From Mesorhizobium sp. J428 (GTDB taxonomy: Bacteria; Pseudomonadota; Alphaproteobacteria; Rhizobiales; Rhizobiaceae), in assembly GCF_024699925.1 (NCBI RefSeq), contig NZ_JAJOMX010000001.1, positions 2,642,001 through 2,706,000 on the forward strand: a stretch of DNA of 64,000 nt. The letters are read 5' to 3'. Positions within the stretch are counted from its first letter, which is position 1, and each line of letters begins with the position of its first letter. The notes beneath the pieces are model-generated. The model had not been told where the DNA came from. It saw nothing but the letters and a program-made list of their open reading frames with translations, and did no database searches. The translations under genes were made by a program, and so were the position numbers. Shown in pieces: positions 29,746 to 40,038 of the stretch.

Positions 29746-30390
29746 ATGGCGAGCGATGATCATGTGCCGCTCACTGCGTTCGCGCTCAACTGCTCGCTGA
29801 AGGCTTCGGGCGCGTCCGCGAAGAGTTCCACGGACAGGATGATCGCAGACCTGTTCGCTACGCTCGCGGCCTACGGGGTGACCGGCTCCGTCGAGCGCGC
29901 CGCTGATTACGACATCAGGCCTGGCGTCTCGTCCGATGAGGGCAAGGGCGACGAATGGCCGAAGCTGCGCGAGCGCGTGCTCGAGGCGGATATCTTTGTC
30001 CTCGGTGCGCCGATCTGGCTCGGCCAGCCCTCAAGCATCGCCAAGCGGGTGGTCGAGCGCATGGATGCCTTCCTGTCCGAGACCGACGAGGCGGGCCGCA
30101 TGCCGCCCGCCGGCAAGGTCGCGATCGTCGCCGTGGTCGGCAACGAGGACGGGGCGCATCACTGCCACGCGGCGATGTTCCAGGCGCTGAACGACGTTGG
30201 TTTCACGATCCCGGCCAATGCGGGCGTCTACTGGGTCGGCGAGGCCATGGGCGATGCCGACTATGTCGACCTCGACACCACCCCGGAGCCTGTGAAGCAA
30301 ACTCTGGAGACGGCCGCCGCGAACGCAGCCCACCTCGCGCGGGTCCTGCGCCAGAACCCCTATTGCGGCACGAAAGCCGGCGGAAAATAA
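29746..30390 (+). CDS. NAD(P)H-dependent FMN reductase / flavodoxin-fold protein
   Basis: 214 residues of flavodoxin-like fold. An opening strand and phosphate-binding loop (LTAFALNCSLKASGASAKSSTDRM) are followed by the conserved IFVLGAPIWLGQPSS around the flavin and VAIVAVVGNEDGAHH. It belongs to the NADPH-dependent FMN reductase/NADPH:quinone superfamily; the electron acceptor is unknown. It follows the basic small protein gene with a three-base gap. A role in oxidative or quinone stress would fit the neighbours but is not shown. Confidence 0.82.
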   Translation: MASDDHVPLTAFALNCSLKASGASAKSSTDRMIADLFATLAAYGVTGSVERAADYDIRPGVSSDEGKGDEWPKLRERVLEADIFVLGAPIWLGQPSSIAKRVVERMDAFLSETDEAGRMPPAGKVAIVAVVGNEDGAHHCHAAMFQALNDVGFTIPANAGVYWVGEAMGDADYVDLDTTPEPVKQTLETAAANAAHLARVLRQNPYCGTKAGGK

Positions 30391-30492
30391 TCCGCCGGCG
30401 CCTGCTGCGGGCGGCTTCCCGGCGGGCGTGCGGCGTGCAAATGTAGGCGTCGCGCGGCGAGGGGTGCCGCGTTTCTTTCGGGGACTTTTTCC

Positions 30493-30873
30493 ATGAACAG
30501 CCTTTTCATGCGCAGCCTGGCGGCTGCCGCATTCGCCACGACGGCCGTGCTCGCGGCGTCGTCCTTCTCGCTGGCGAGCGACGTGACTTTCGTCATGAAG
30601 AATTCGCATCCCAACGCGCTGGAGGTCGAACTCTACAGCCAGGATCGCGATCATGTCTGGCCCGGTAACAACCAGGTCTATTATCTCGACGACGGCGAGA
30701 CGAAGACGATGCCGCTTTCCTGCGAGGAGGGCGAAACGATCTGCTACGGCGCCTGGATCTCGGGCGACAAGGGGACCTACTGGGGCGTGGGGCCGGACAA
30801 TTCCGAGGATTGCGAGAACTGCTGCTACACCTGCACCGGCGGCGAGACCGAGGAAATCGATCTGGTCCCGTAG
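30493..30873 (+). CDS. Secreted Cys-rich small protein, unknown
   Basis: 126-residue precursor with a clear signal peptide (MNSLFMRSLAAAAFATTAVLAASSFSLA, cleavage near 28). The mature part is an acidic beta-rich domain with six cysteines, including two single ones (LSCEEGETICYG) and a C-terminal CENCCYTC cluster. The pattern would suit two or three disulfide bonds or a metal site. The mature N-terminus DVTFVMKNSHPNALEVELYS resembles small periplasmic binding domains but no family is recognised. A strong terminator follows it, so it is transcribed separately from the hydantoinase gene. Confidence 0.75.
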   Translation: MNSLFMRSLAAAAFATTAVLAASSFSLASDVTFVMKNSHPNALEVELYSQDRDHVWPGNNQVYYLDDGETKTMPLSCEEGETICYGAWISGDKGTYWGVGPDNSEDCENCCYTCTGGETEEIDLVP

Positions 30874-30907
30874 GCCGAGCTTTCGTGGCTTCGCGAGATG
30901 AAGTAAG

Positions 30908-30933
30908 GGGCGCGGAGACATCCGCGCCCTTTT
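30908..30933 (+). terminator. Rho-independent terminator
   Basis: GGGCGCGGA-GACA-TCCGCGCCC forms a perfect 9-bp stem with a 4-base loop, followed at once by TTTT. It lies 35 bases after the stop of the secreted Cys-rich protein gene. Confidence 0.85.
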
Positions 30934-30949
30934 CAGTTTGCGAGCCTCG

Positions 30950-32965
30950 ATGACGACCGACCGAAACGCTTTGCCGATCTTCCTCGGCATCGACACCGGC
31001 GGCACCTATACCGACGCCGTGCTCTGGGCGGAGGAACGCGGCGTCGTCGCCAAGGCGAAGTCGCTGACCACCCGGCACGACCTCGCCGAGGGCATATCCG
31101 GCGCGGTGGATGCGGTGCTCGACAAGGCGGCGGTCGCGCCGCCCTCGATCAAGCTCGTCTCCATGTCGACCACGCTGGCGACCAACGCGCTGGTGGAGGG
31201 GCAGGGCGGTCGCGTCGCACTGGTGATGGTCGGCTTCTCGGCGGCGGACCTCGAGCGCGACGGGCTCAAGGCAGCACTTGGCTCCGATCCGGTCGTCTTC
31301 TGCCCCGGCGGCCACGACGTCCACGGTAACGCCCAGCCGCTCGACCTGTCCGCGCTGGAGGAGGCGCTTCCGGCGCTCGGCGGCTCGGTTTCGGGCTTCG
31401 CGGTCTGCGCCTATTTCGCCACGCGCAATCCCGCGCACGAGAACGCCGCGCGGGACATGATCCGCAAGGCTACCGGCCTGCCGGTCACGGCCAGCCACGA
31501 ACTCAGCTCGAAGCTCGGCGGCCCGCGCCGAGCGCTCACCACGCTGCTCAACGCCCGGCTGATCTCGATGATCGACCGGCTGGTGGCGGCGACCGAAGGC
31601 TTTCTTGCGCAGCGCGGCATCGACGCGCCGCTGATGGTGGTGCGCGGTGACGGCGCGCTGGTGTCCGCGGCGTTCGCCCGCGCCAGGCCGATCGAGACCA
31701 TTCTGTCCGGCCCCGCGGCGAGCCTCGTCGGCGCGCGCCACATGACCGGGCTCGACGATGCCATGGTGTCCGACATCGGCGGCACCACCACGGACGTCGC
31801 TGTGCTCGACCGCGGGCGGCCGCGCCTCGACCCGGAAGGCGCCACGGTCGGCGGCTTCCGCACAATGGTGGAAGCGGTGGCGATGCGCACCTTCGGCCTC
31901 GGCGGCGATTCGGAGGTCTCGCTGGAGGATGGCGGGCTTGCGCCGCGCATCCAGCTCGGCCCGCGGCGGCTGGTGCCGCTGGCGCTGGCCGGCGTGAGGC
32001 ACGAGGCGGTTGTGAGGGAGCATCTCGAACGTCAGCTGCGCGCGCCCAATCCCGGCCGCATGGACGGCCGCTTCGCCCTTCGCACCGGCGTGCCGGACCG
32101 GCTGGCGGCCGGCCTGACCGCGCCCGAGCAGAAGCTCTACGACACGCTGACCGACGTGCCGCAGCCGCTCGACCGGGTTCTGGCGTCCACTGCGCAGGCG
32201 GCGACGCTCAACCGGCTCGTCGCGCGCGGACTTGTCCATGTCTCTGGCTTCACGCCGTCGGACGCGGCCCACACGCTGGGACTGCAGCGCAACTGGAATA
32301 CGGCGACGGGCCGGATGGCGGCGGAGCTGTTCGCGCGCCGCCGCGACGGCCGCGGCCAGCCGATCGCGGCGACGCCCGAGGAGATCTCGCGCCGCGTGCT
32401 CGACGCGCTGAGCCGCCGCTCGGCCGAGGTGATCCTGGAGACGGCGTTTGCCGAGGACGGGCTCGACGGTGCTGCGACCGTGGCGCATGCGCTGGTGCAG
32501 CGCGCCGTCGACGGCGACCATGGCATTGCGCGGCTTGCCGTCTCGCTCGACCGGCCGGTGATCGGCCTCGGCGCCTCCGCCCCGCTGCACTATGCGGGCC
32601 TGCCGCCACTGGTCGGCAACGACTGCGTTGTGCCGGAGGACACCGACGTTGCCAATGCGCTCGGCGCCGTGGTCGGCCAGGTGCGCGTCTCGGTCGAGGC
32701 GCGCATCAGCCAGCCGAAGGAAGGGCTGTTCCGGGTCGCCGCCGGCGACACGATCAGGGATTTCCCGAACGAGGCGGCCGCGATGGAACTGGCGGAAACC
32801 GAGATACGCGCTGTGGCGGCGGAGCGCGCCCGGGAGGCGGGCGCGGCAGACGCCAATGTCGAGCTCCTGCGCGACATCCGCACCGCCACCGTCGAGGGCC
32901 AGCGCACCTTCATCGAGGCGATCCTGACCGCGACGGCCGCGGGCAGGCCCCGGATCGCTGAGTGA
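30950..32965 (+). CDS. Hydantoinase/oxoprolinase family protein (HyuA-like)
   Basis: 671 residues. The N-terminal hydantoinase/oxoprolinase domain contains the phosphate-binding loop FLGIDTGGTYTDAVLW. The second ATPase-like loop is VSDIGGTTTDVAVLDRG near residue 280, with the HyuA domain around it (PIETILSGPAASLVGARHMTG). The C-terminal part is longer than the simplest members. Such enzymes open 5-membered cyclic imides or lactams with ATP; the usual HyuB partner is not adjacent. Substrate unknown. A 9-bp hairpin lies between it and glcB. Confidence 0.85.
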   Translation: MTTDRNALPIFLGIDTGGTYTDAVLWAEERGVVAKAKSLTTRHDLAEGISGAVDAVLDKAAVAPPSIKLVSMSTTLATNALVEGQGGRVALVMVGFSAADLERDGLKAALGSDPVVFCPGGHDVHGNAQPLDLSALEEALPALGGSVSGFAVCAYFATRNPAHENAARDMIRKATGLPVTASHELSSKLGGPRRALTTLLNARLISMIDRLVAATEGFLAQRGIDAPLMVVRGDGALVSAAFARARPIETILSGPAASLVGARHMTGLDDAMVSDIGGTTTDVAVLDRGRPRLDPEGATVGGFRTMVEAVAMRTFGLGGDSEVSLEDGGLAPRIQLGPRRLVPLALAGVRHEAVVREHLERQLRAPNPGRMDGRFALRTGVPDRLAAGLTAPEQKLYDTLTDVPQPLDRVLASTAQAATLNRLVARGLVHVSGFTPSDAAHTLGLQRNWNTATGRMAAELFARRRDGRGQPIAATPEEISRRVLDALSRRSAEVILETAFAEDGLDGAATVAHALVQRAVDGDHGIARLAVSLDRPVIGLGASAPLHYAGLPPLVGNDCVVPEDTDVANALGAVVGQVRVSVEARISQPKEGLFRVAAGDTIRDFPNEAAAMELAETEIRAVAAERAREAGAADANVELLRDIRTATVEGQRTFIEAILTATAAGRPRIAE

Positions 32966-33013
32966 TTTGCTTTCCTGAAGAGTGTTTGGCGGTTTGGACA
33001 GCTTGACGCCCTT

Positions 33014-33039
33014 CGCGCCCGCGTGTTGAAGCGGGCGCG
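33014..33039 (+). terminator. GC hairpin between the hydantoinase gene and glcB
   Basis: CGCGCCCGC-GTGTTGAA-GCGGGCGCG is a perfect 9-bp stem with an 8-base loop, 49 bases after the hydantoinase stop and 20 before the glcB start. There is no U-tract, so it may be a weak terminator or a leader structure of glcB. Confidence 0.5.
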
Positions 33040-33059
33040 ACGAAAATGGGAGAACGTGC

Positions 33060-35236
33060 ATGACCGACCGCATCGACATCGACGGATTGAAGATCGCGCG
33101 TGAGCTGCATGACTTCGTAGCCAACGAGGCGCTGCCCGGCACCGGTATCGATGCGGCGAAATTCTGGGCCGACTTTTCAGCCATCGTTCACGACCTCGCG
33201 CCGAAGAACCGGGCTCTGCTTGCCCGCCGCGACGAGCTGCAGGCCAAGATCGACGCCTGGCACCGCGACAATGGCGCGCCGACCGATCTCGCTGCCTACA
33301 AGGCCTTCCTGTCCGACATCGGCTACCTGCTGCCCGAAGGCGCGGATTTCTCGGTCGCCACGGCGAATGTCGATCCCGAGATCGCGACCATCGCCGGCCC
33401 GCAGCTCGTCGTGCCGGTCATGAATGCGCGCTATGCGCTGAACGCCGCCAACGCCCGCTGGGGCTCGCTCTACGACGCGCTCTACGGCACCGACGCGATC
33501 CCCGAGACGGACGGCGCGGAGAAGGGCAAGGGCTACAATCCGGTGCGCGGCGCCAAGGTCATCGCCTGGGCGCGAGGTTTCCTTGACGAAAGCGCGCCGC
33601 TCGACGGTGCGTCCTGGACGGACGTCAAGTCGTTCGACGTGGCCATGGGTCGCCTCGCCGTGACGCTCACCGACGGCCGCATGACCGGGCTGGTCGACGG
33701 CGCCCAGCTGGCCGGCTATCTCGGCTCGCCGTCGGCGCCCTCGCAGTTCCTGCTGCGCAAGAACAACCTGCTGGTCGAGGTGCTGATCGACGCCACCTCG
33801 GCGATCGGCAAGGACGATCCCGCCAACATTTCCGATGTCTGGCTGGAATCGGCCATAACCACGATCATGGACTGCGAGGATTCGGTCGCCGCCGTCGACG
33901 CCGAGGACAAGGTGGTCGTCTACCGCAACTGGCTCGGCCTAATGAAGGGCGATCTCACCGAAGAGGTGGCCAAGAGCGGCAAGACCTTCACCCGCAAGCT
34001 CAATCCCGATCTCGACTATATCGCGCCGGACGGCACCGCGTTCGAGCTCAAGTGCCGCTCGCTGATGCTGGTGCGCAATGTCGGGCACCTGATGACCAAT
34101 CCGGCGATCCTGCTGAAGGACGGCTCGGAAGTGCCGGAAGGCATCATGGATGCCTTCGTCACCGCCGCGATCGCACTGCATGACATCGGTCCCAATGGGC
34201 GCCGGAAGAATTCCCGCGCGGGCTCCATGTACGTCGTGAAGCCCAAGATGCACGGCCCCGACGAGGTCGCCTTCGCCTCCGAGATCTTCGCCCGCGTCGA
34301 GGATGCGCTGGGCATGGCCCGCAACACGATCAAGATGGGCATCATGGACGAGGAGCGCCGCACCACGGTGAACCTCAAGGAGGCGATCCGCGCCGCGAAG
34401 GAGCGGGTGGTGTTCATCAACACCGGCTTCCTCGACCGCACCGGCGACGAGATGCACACCTCGATGGAAGCCGGCCCGATGATCCGCAAGGGCGACATGA
34501 AGGCCGCCCCCTGGATCCAGGCCTACGAGAACTGGAACGTCGACATCGGGCTGGCCTGCGGCCTGCAGGGCCGGGCGCAGATCGGCAAGGGCATGTGGGC
34601 GATGCCGGACATGATGGCGGCGATGCTGGAGCAGAAGATCGCGCATCCGAAGGCCGGCGCCAACACCGCCTGGGTGCCGTCGCCGACCGCGGCGACGCTG
34701 CATGCGACGCACTACCACAAGGTCGACGTCAAGGCGGTGCAGGAGAAGCTGAAGAGCCGCCCGCGCGCCAAGCTGGACGACATCCTCTCCGTGCCGGTGG
34801 CGATCCGCCCCAACTGGACGCCCGAGGAGATCCAGCGCGAGCTCGACAACAATGCCCAGGGCATCCTCGGCTATGTCGTGCGCTGGATCGACCAGGGCGT
34901 CGGCTGCTCAAAGGTGCCTGATATCAACGACGTCGGCCTGATGGAGGACCGCGCGACGCTGCGTATCTCCTCGCAGCACATCGCCAACTGGCTGCATCAC
35001 AAGGTCTTACCGAGGACCAGGTGACCGAGACGATGAAGCGCATGGCCGGCGTGGTCGATCGCCAGAACGCCGGCGACCCGCTCTACCGGCCGATGGCGCC
35101 GGATTTCGCGGGCTCCATCGCCTTCCAGGCCGCCAGCGACCTGGTCTTCAAGGGCCTTGCCCAGCCAAACGGCTATACCGAGCCGGTGCTGCATGCGCGG
35201 CGGCTGGAGCTGAAGGCGCGGCAGAAGTCGGCTTAA
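33060..35236 (+). CDS. glcB: Malate synthase G; one-base deletion near 35005-35009
   Basis: Condenses glyoxylate with acetyl-CoA to malate (glyoxylate cycle/glycolate use). Corrected length is 725 residues, the usual size of isoform G. Recognisable pieces: [53 protein letters not shown] and [21 protein letters not shown]. Then [19 protein letters not shown] and the catalytic-loop segment [18 protein letters not shown]. After HHKVL the frame is lost; one added base restores [17 protein letters not shown] and the rest up to the stop at 35236. The break is near the C-terminal plug and is probably a sequence error. Confidence 0.95.
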
Positions 35237-35311
35237 CGGCTGGACAATGTCGTCGGAGTAGAGTTCGAGAGGGGATGCTTCTCGAACCAAGAGCTATGAT
35301 GGCGTTCCTTC

Positions 35312-35470
35312 GCGCCCCCCTCTGTCCTGCCGGACATCTCCCCCACAAGGGGGGAGATTGGCTGTCGCGGCGACCTTCGCCAATTTTCGGCGTTGCGGGA
35401 GAGGCAGTGGCGGCGGAATTGCCAATCTCCCCCTTGTGGGGGAGATGTCCGGCAGGACAGAGGGGGGCGC
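35312..35470. repeat. Large palindromic intergenic element, family C, copy 2
   Basis: The same arms as the element at 15893-16051 (CGCCCCCCTCTGTCCTGCCG and its complement, with the CATCTCCCCCACAAGGGGGG hairpin). The central region is different. It lies between glcB and tsaB; the right arm ends 34 bases before the tsaB start and so is within its leader. Confidence 0.9.
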
Positions 35471-35503
35471 CACAGGGCGCGTTGCCTGCAACATGTGGCA
35501 ATC

Positions 35504-36187
35504 ATGATCCTCCTCGCCATCGACACCGCCTCGTCCCTCTGCGCCGCCTGCGTCTTCGACGCCGCGGCGGGTCGCGAGCTCGGCCGCGCGGTCGAGGATA
35601 TCGGCAAGGGCCATGCCGAGCGGCTGATGGATGTGATCGCGGAGGCACTCGCAGCTGCCGGGAAGATCCATGCGGATCTCGGCGCCGTCGCCGTCTCGAT
35701 CGGTCCTGGCTCGTTCACGGGCATCCGGGTCGGCGTCGCCGCCGCGCGCGGGCTGGCGCTGGGGCTGAGGGTGCCGGCCCATGGCATCACCACGCTCTCG
35801 GCCATCGCCGAGGAAGCGCGCGACACTTTCCCGGGTTGCCGCATCGTCGCATCGATCGACGCCAAGCGGGACGAAATCTATGTCGAGGACCATGCGGCGG
35901 ACGGCTCGATCACGCATGGCCCGAGCATCGTCCCGGTGGATCAAGCCTCAGCCCTGCTCGACGGCGAGCGTCCCGTCCTCGCCGGCTCCGGCGCGGCGGT
36001 CATCGCGGCCGGCGCTGACCCGGCGCGATATGAGCTTGCGGGCGGCGCGGCGACCGCCGATATCGCCGTCTATGCCCGCCTTGCCGCCGCCGGCCGGACC
36101 TTCAATTCGCCGCCGAAGCCGCTCTATCTGCGCGGGCCCGATGCGCGTCCGCAGGACGGCTTCGCGTTGCCGCGGAGGGCGACCTGA
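35504..36187 (+). CDS. tsaB: tRNA threonylcarbamoyladenosine biosynthesis protein TsaB
   Basis: 227 residues, ASKHA fold. It opens MILLAIDTASSLCAACVFDA, then GKGHAERLMDVI, the signature VAVSIGPGSFTGIRVGVAAARGLALGL, and DAKRDEIYVE. TsaB is the scaffold of the TsaBDE complex that makes t6A37 in ANN-decoding tRNAs and is essential in many bacteria. ATG 35504 is the only start that keeps the conserved opening. The stop overlaps the rimI ATG by one base. No TsaD or TsaE gene is in the window. Confidence 0.95.
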   Translation: MILLAIDTASSLCAACVFDAAAGRELGRAVEDIGKGHAERLMDVIAEALAAAGKIHADLGAVAVSIGPGSFTGIRVGVAAARGLALGLRVPAHGITTLSAIAEEARDTFPGCRIVASIDAKRDEIYVEDHAADGSITHGPSIVPVDQASALLDGERPVLAGSGAAVIAAGADPARYELAGGAATADIAVYARLAAAGRTFNSPPKPLYLRGPDARPQDGFALPRRAT

Positions 36188-36675
36188 TGCGCCTGCCCTT
36201 CGTCTCCCGCCGCCGCGAATACATGGTCGAACGCCTGCTGCGCGACGATGCGCCGTCGGTGGCGAAGCTGCACAAGGAGGATTTCACCCGCCCCTGGTCT
36301 CCTGGCGAGTTCGCCGACCTGATCGACCAGGCGACAGTGTTCGGCTTTATCGTGCGCGAGGTCGGCCGCAAGGCGGACCCTGCCGGCTTCGTGCTGGCGC
36401 GGCGCGCCGCCGACGAAGCCGAGATCCTGACCGTCGCGGTTGCGCGTGCGCACCGCCGCGAGGGCCTAGGCCGTGAGCTGATGGAGGCGGTGCTGCGCCA
36501 GCTCCACGCCGACCGCGCCTCGCATCTCCTTCTCGAAGTGGACGAGACCAACGCGCCGGCGCTGGCGCTCTACCGCCGCCTCGGCTTCCGCGAGGTCGGC
36601 AGGCGCCGGAACTATTACGAGCATGCAGGCGCCCCGGCCACCGGCGCGCTTGTCATGCGCCGCGATCTCCGCTAG
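36187..36675 (+). CDS. rimI: Ribosomal-protein-alanine N-acetyltransferase, GNAT family
   Basis: 162-residue GNAT enzyme. It has the acetyl-CoA loop VARAHRREGLGRELMEAVL (R/QxxGxG/A form), then LEVDETNAPALALYRRLGFREVGRRRNYY, the RimI signature. RimI acetylates the N-terminal alanine of ribosomal protein S18; alphaproteobacterial versions coupled to tsaB may have wider targets. It overlaps the tsaB stop and is followed 32 bases later by an acyltransferase gene. The somewhat basic N-terminal extension MRLPFVSRRREY is unusual. Confidence 0.92.
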   Translation: MRLPFVSRRREYMVERLLRDDAPSVAKLHKEDFTRPWSPGEFADLIDQATVFGFIVREVGRKADPAGFVLARRAADEAEILTVAVARAHRREGLGRELMEAVLRQLHADRASHLLLEVDETNAPALALYRRLGFREVGRRRNYYEHAGAPATGALVMRRDLR

Positions 36676-36707
36676 CGCGGCCCGGGCGAGGTGGAGGGCA
36701 CTCGGGC

Positions 36708-37514
36708 ATGATCGGCTGGTTCCGCCTCGTGTTCGGCCTCGCTGTCGCGGTCGTCGTCACTCCGCCGCTGATTCTCTGGCAGATACTCGCCATGCGCTTC
36801 GGCTGGAACGAGAAGCCGGCACCGCGCCTGTGGCACCGCATCGTGCTGAGGCTGCTCGGCATCCGCGTCCATGTCCACGGCGGCCTCGCCCGCGAGCGTC
36901 CGCTGCTGATCGCGGCGAACCACGTGTCCTGGAGCGACATTGTCGTGCTCAGCTCGATCGCCGACGTGCATTTCATCGCCAAGTCGGAGATGGCGACATG
37001 GCCGGTGTTCGGGCTGCTGGCGAGATGCCAGCGCAGCGTCTTCGTCGAGCGCGAGCAGCGTCGCAAGTCGGGCGCCCAGGCGGACGAGATCGGCTCGCGC
37101 ATCGCCAAGGGCGACCCGATGGTGCTGTTCGCCGAAGGCACCACAGGGGACGGCAATCAGATCCTGCCTTTCAAGTCGACCCTGTTCGGCGCTGCCAAGG
37201 TGGCGCTGTCGAATGATGGCGGCGAGCGCGTCTTTATCCAGCCGGTCGCCATCGCCTACACCCGGCTCCACGGCATGCCCATGGGTCGCCAACATCGCAT
37301 CCATGCCGCCTGGATCGGCGACAGCGTTCTAGCGCCGCATATCGGCGCCCTGCTGCGGGAGGGGGCGATGGACGTCGAAGTGCATTTCGGCGCGCCGCTG
37401 GAGTTCACGTCCGACAGCCGCCGCAAGGAGGTCGCGGCGGCTGCGGAAAACGAGGTGCGGCGCATGATGTCGGCGGCGCTGTCCAATCCAGACCCGGCGA
37501 GCCGCAAACGCTGA
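36708..37514 (+). CDS. 1-acyl-sn-glycerol-3-phosphate acyltransferase-type (PlsC family)
   Basis: 268 residues. An N-terminal membrane helix (about 5-28) anchors the protein to the inner membrane. The catalytic HX4D motif is His72-Val-Ser-Trp-Ser-Asp77, and the substrate motif FAEGTTGDG follows near 142-150. Members make phosphatidic acid; rhizobia encode several, some acting on ornithine lipids (OlsA type), and I cannot distinguish these. It sits in the conserved tsaB-rimI-plsC-miaB order. Confidence 0.88.
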   Translation: MIGWFRLVFGLAVAVVVTPPLILWQILAMRFGWNEKPAPRLWHRIVLRLLGIRVHVHGGLARERPLLIAANHVSWSDIVVLSSIADVHFIAKSEMATWPVFGLLARCQRSVFVEREQRRKSGAQADEIGSRIAKGDPMVLFAEGTTGDGNQILPFKSTLFGAAKVALSNDGGERVFIQPVAIAYTRLHGMPMGRQHRIHAAWIGDSVLAPHIGALLREGAMDVEVHFGAPLEFTSDSRRKEVAAAAENEVRRMMSAALSNPDPASRKR

Positions 37515-37564
37515 TCCGGCGCCCTGCCCGCCAGGGCATCTGTCGCTCGGCGTCAAAAAGCGTT

Positions 37565-38974
37565 ATGAGCCCGCCCATGAACGAAGAGATGATGACCCTC
37601 GAAGCGCGCGGCGCGGGCGATGTGGCGGCGGGGACTGCCCCGAAGCGCTATTTCGTCAAGACGTTCGGCTGCCAGATGAATGTCTATGACAGCCAGCGCA
37701 TGGCCGATGCGCTTGCCGCCGACGGCTACAGCGCGACCGAGAACCCTGACGACGCGGACCTGATCCTGCTCAACACCTGCCATATCCGCGAGAAAGCGGC
37801 GGAAAAGGTCTATTCCGACGTCGGGCGGCTGCGGGAGATCAAGGCGCAGCGCAAGGCGGCGGGGCAGCAGACGACGATTGCCGTCGCCGGCTGCGTCGCC
37901 CAGGCGGAGGGCGCGGAGATCATCCGCCGCGCACCGCTGGTCGACCTCGTCATCGGGCCGCAGACCTATCACCGGCTGCCGGACGCGGTGCGCCGCGCCC
38001 GCGCGGGCGAGAAGGTGGTCGAGACGGACTACGCGGTCGAGGACAAGTTCGACCACCTGCCTGCGCCGAAGCCGGCGGCCACCCGCAGCCGCGGCGTGAC
38101 GGCCTTCCTCACCGTGCAGGAAGGCTGCGACAAGTTCTGCACCTTCTGCGTCGTGCCCTATACGCGCGGCGCCGAAGTGTCCCGCCCCGTCGGTCAGATC
38201 GTCGCCGAGGCCGAGCGGCTTGCTGCGTCGGGCGTGCGCGAGGTCACGCTGCTCGGCCAGAACGTCAACGCCTGGCACGGCGAGGGGGCGGACGGCCGCG
38301 CCTGGGGGCTCGGCGAGCTGCTGCGCCGGCTGGCGGACATCCCCGGCCTCGCGCGCCTGCGCTATACGACCAGCCATCCGCGCGACATGGACGAGGGCCT
38401 CATAGCCGCCCACCGCGACCTGCCAAGTCTGATGCCCTATCTGCAACTGCCGGTGCAGGCGGGCTCCGACCGCATCCTGAAGGCGATGAACCGCAGGCAT
38501 ACGGCGGACGACTATCTGGCCCTGGTCGAGCGGATCCGCGCGGCACGGCCGGACATCGCGCTGTCGGGCGACTTCATCGTCGGCTTCCCGGGCGAGACCG
38601 ACGAGGATTTCGAGGCGACCCTCGATCTGGTGCGCAAGGTCCGCTACGTCGCGGCCTATTCGTTCAAATATTCCCCGCGCGCCGGCACGCCGGGCGCCGG
38701 CATGGCGGACCAGGTGCCGGAAGCGGTCAAGGATGCGCGGCTCCAGGCGCTGCAGGCCTTGCTCAACGAGCACCAGGCCGATTTCGTCGGCGCGCTGAAG
38801 GGCAAGCCGGTCGAGATCCTCATCGAACGGCAGGGCAAGGAACCGGGTCAGGTCGTCGGTCGTTCTCCCTGGCTCCAGCCGGTGATTGTTGATGAAAAGG
38901 CCGGCGGAATCGGTGACATTGTCACAGTGCGAATCACAGGGACGGGGATTACCCTTTATGCCGAGCCGCTCTGA
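37565..38974 (+). CDS. miaB: tRNA-2-methylthio-N6-dimethylallyladenosine synthase
   Basis: 469-residue radical-SAM methylthiotransferase that converts i6A37 to ms2i6A37. The N-terminal UPF0004 domain carries the auxiliary-cluster cysteines in [20 protein letters not shown] and [10 protein letters not shown]. The radical-SAM domain has the CxxxCxxC motif in [19 protein letters not shown]-terminal TRAM domain (about 400-465, [10 protein letters not shown]...VTVRITG) binds tRNA. The start is MSPPMNEEM. It is followed by phoH, ybeY and corC in the usual alphaproteobacterial order. Confidence 0.97.
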   Translation: MSPPMNEEMMTLEARGAGDVAAGTAPKRYFVKTFGCQMNVYDSQRMADALAADGYSATENPDDADLILLNTCHIREKAAEKVYSDVGRLREIKAQRKAAGQQTTIAVAGCVAQAEGAEIIRRAPLVDLVIGPQTYHRLPDAVRRARAGEKVVETDYAVEDKFDHLPAPKPAATRSRGVTAFLTVQEGCDKFCTFCVVPYTRGAEVSRPVGQIVAEAERLAASGVREVTLLGQNVNAWHGEGADGRAWGLGELLRRLADIPGLARLRYTTSHPRDMDEGLIAAHRDLPSLMPYLQLPVQAGSDRILKAMNRRHTADDYLALVERIRAARPDIALSGDFIVGFPGETDEDFEATLDLVRKVRYVAAYSFKYSPRAGTPGAGMADQVPEAVKDARLQALQALLNEHQADFVGALKGKPVEILIERQGKEPGQVVGRSPWLQPVIVDEKAGGIGDIVTVRITGTGITLYAEPL

Positions 38975-39004
38975 CGGCGGCCGGCGCCCAACAAGGAGAG
39001 ATGT

Positions 39005-40033
39005 TTGAACGCCGCTGCTGAACTGAAGACTACCCCCGCGGGGGCGTCCGACATGGCGCACATCGTCCTGACTTTCGACAACAACAAGCACGCCAGCGCG
39101 ATCTACGGCCAGTTCGACCAGAATCTGGCCCTGATTGAGCAGAAGCTCGGCGTCGACCTGCGCTCCAAGGGCAACCAGCTCTCGGTGCGCGGCTCCACCG
39201 TGGCCGCCGAGCAGGCGCGCCGCGCGCTCGACTATCTCTATGAGCGCGCGCAGAAGGGCTCGGAGATAGCCCCGTCGGACGTCGAGGGTGCGATCCGGAT
39301 GGCGGTCGCGGCCGACGACCAGCTGACGCTTCCGACGCTGGAGCGCAAGGGCCGGCTCGCCGCCGCGCAGATCTCGACCCGCAAGCGCACCATCTACGCC
39401 CGCACGCCCAACCAGGACGCCTATATGCGCGCGCTTGAGCGCTCGGAGCTTGTCTTCGGCATCGGCCCGGCCGGCACCGGCAAGACCTATCTCGCGGTGG
39501 CGCACGCGGCCATGCTGCTCGAACGCGGCATGGTGGAGCGGATCATCCTGTCGCGCCCCGCGGTCGAGGCGGGCGAACGGCTCGGATTCCTGCCCGGCGA
39601 CATGAAGGAGAAGGTCGACCCTTATCTGCGGCCCCTCTACGACGCGCTCTACGACATGATGCCGTCGGACAAGGTGGAGCGGGCGCTCACCGCCGGCGTG
39701 ATCGAGATCGCGCCGCTGGCCTTCATGCGCGGCCGCACGCTGGCGCACGCAGCCGTCATCCTGGACGAGTCGCAGAACACGACGTCGATGCAGATGAAGA
39801 TGTTCCTGACGCGCCTCGGCGAGGGTGCGCGCATGATCGTCACGGGCGATCCGACGCAGGTCGACCTGCCGGCCAACACCAAGTCCGGTCTCGTCGAGGC
39901 GTTGAAGATCCTCGACGGCGTGCCGGGCATCGTCACGGTGCGCTTCAACGATGCCGACGTGGTGCGCCATCCGCTCGTCGCCGAGATCGTGCGTGCCTAC
40001 GACCGCGCCGGCGCCGACAAGGGCGCCGTCTGA
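39005..40033 (+). CDS. PhoH-like ATPase (YbeZ type)
   Basis: 342 residues. The P-loop is [19 protein letters not shown] near 160; the downstream motifs include [35 protein letters not shown] (Walker B) and [13 protein letters not shown]. PhoH2/YbeZ proteins are RNA-linked ATPases working with YbeY in rRNA processing. I chose TTG 39005: AAGGAGAG lies a few bases upstream and the nearby ATG (39001) runs to a stop after six codons. It is five bases from ybeY, so one operon. Confidence 0.93.
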   Translation: MNAAAELKTTPAGASDMAHIVLTFDNNKHASAIYGQFDQNLALIEQKLGVDLRSKGNQLSVRGSTVAAEQARRALDYLYERAQKGSEIAPSDVEGAIRMAVAADDQLTLPTLERKGRLAAAQISTRKRTIYARTPNQDAYMRALERSELVFGIGPAGTGKTYLAVAHAAMLLERGMVERIILSRPAVEAGERLGFLPGDMKEKVDPYLRPLYDALYDMMPSDKVERALTAGVIEIAPLAFMRGRTLAHAAVILDESQNTTSMQMKMFLTRLGEGARMIVTGDPTQVDLPANTKSGLVEALKILDGVPGIVTVRFNDADVVRHPLVAEIVRAYDRAGADKGAV

Positions 40034-40038
40034 CGAAC

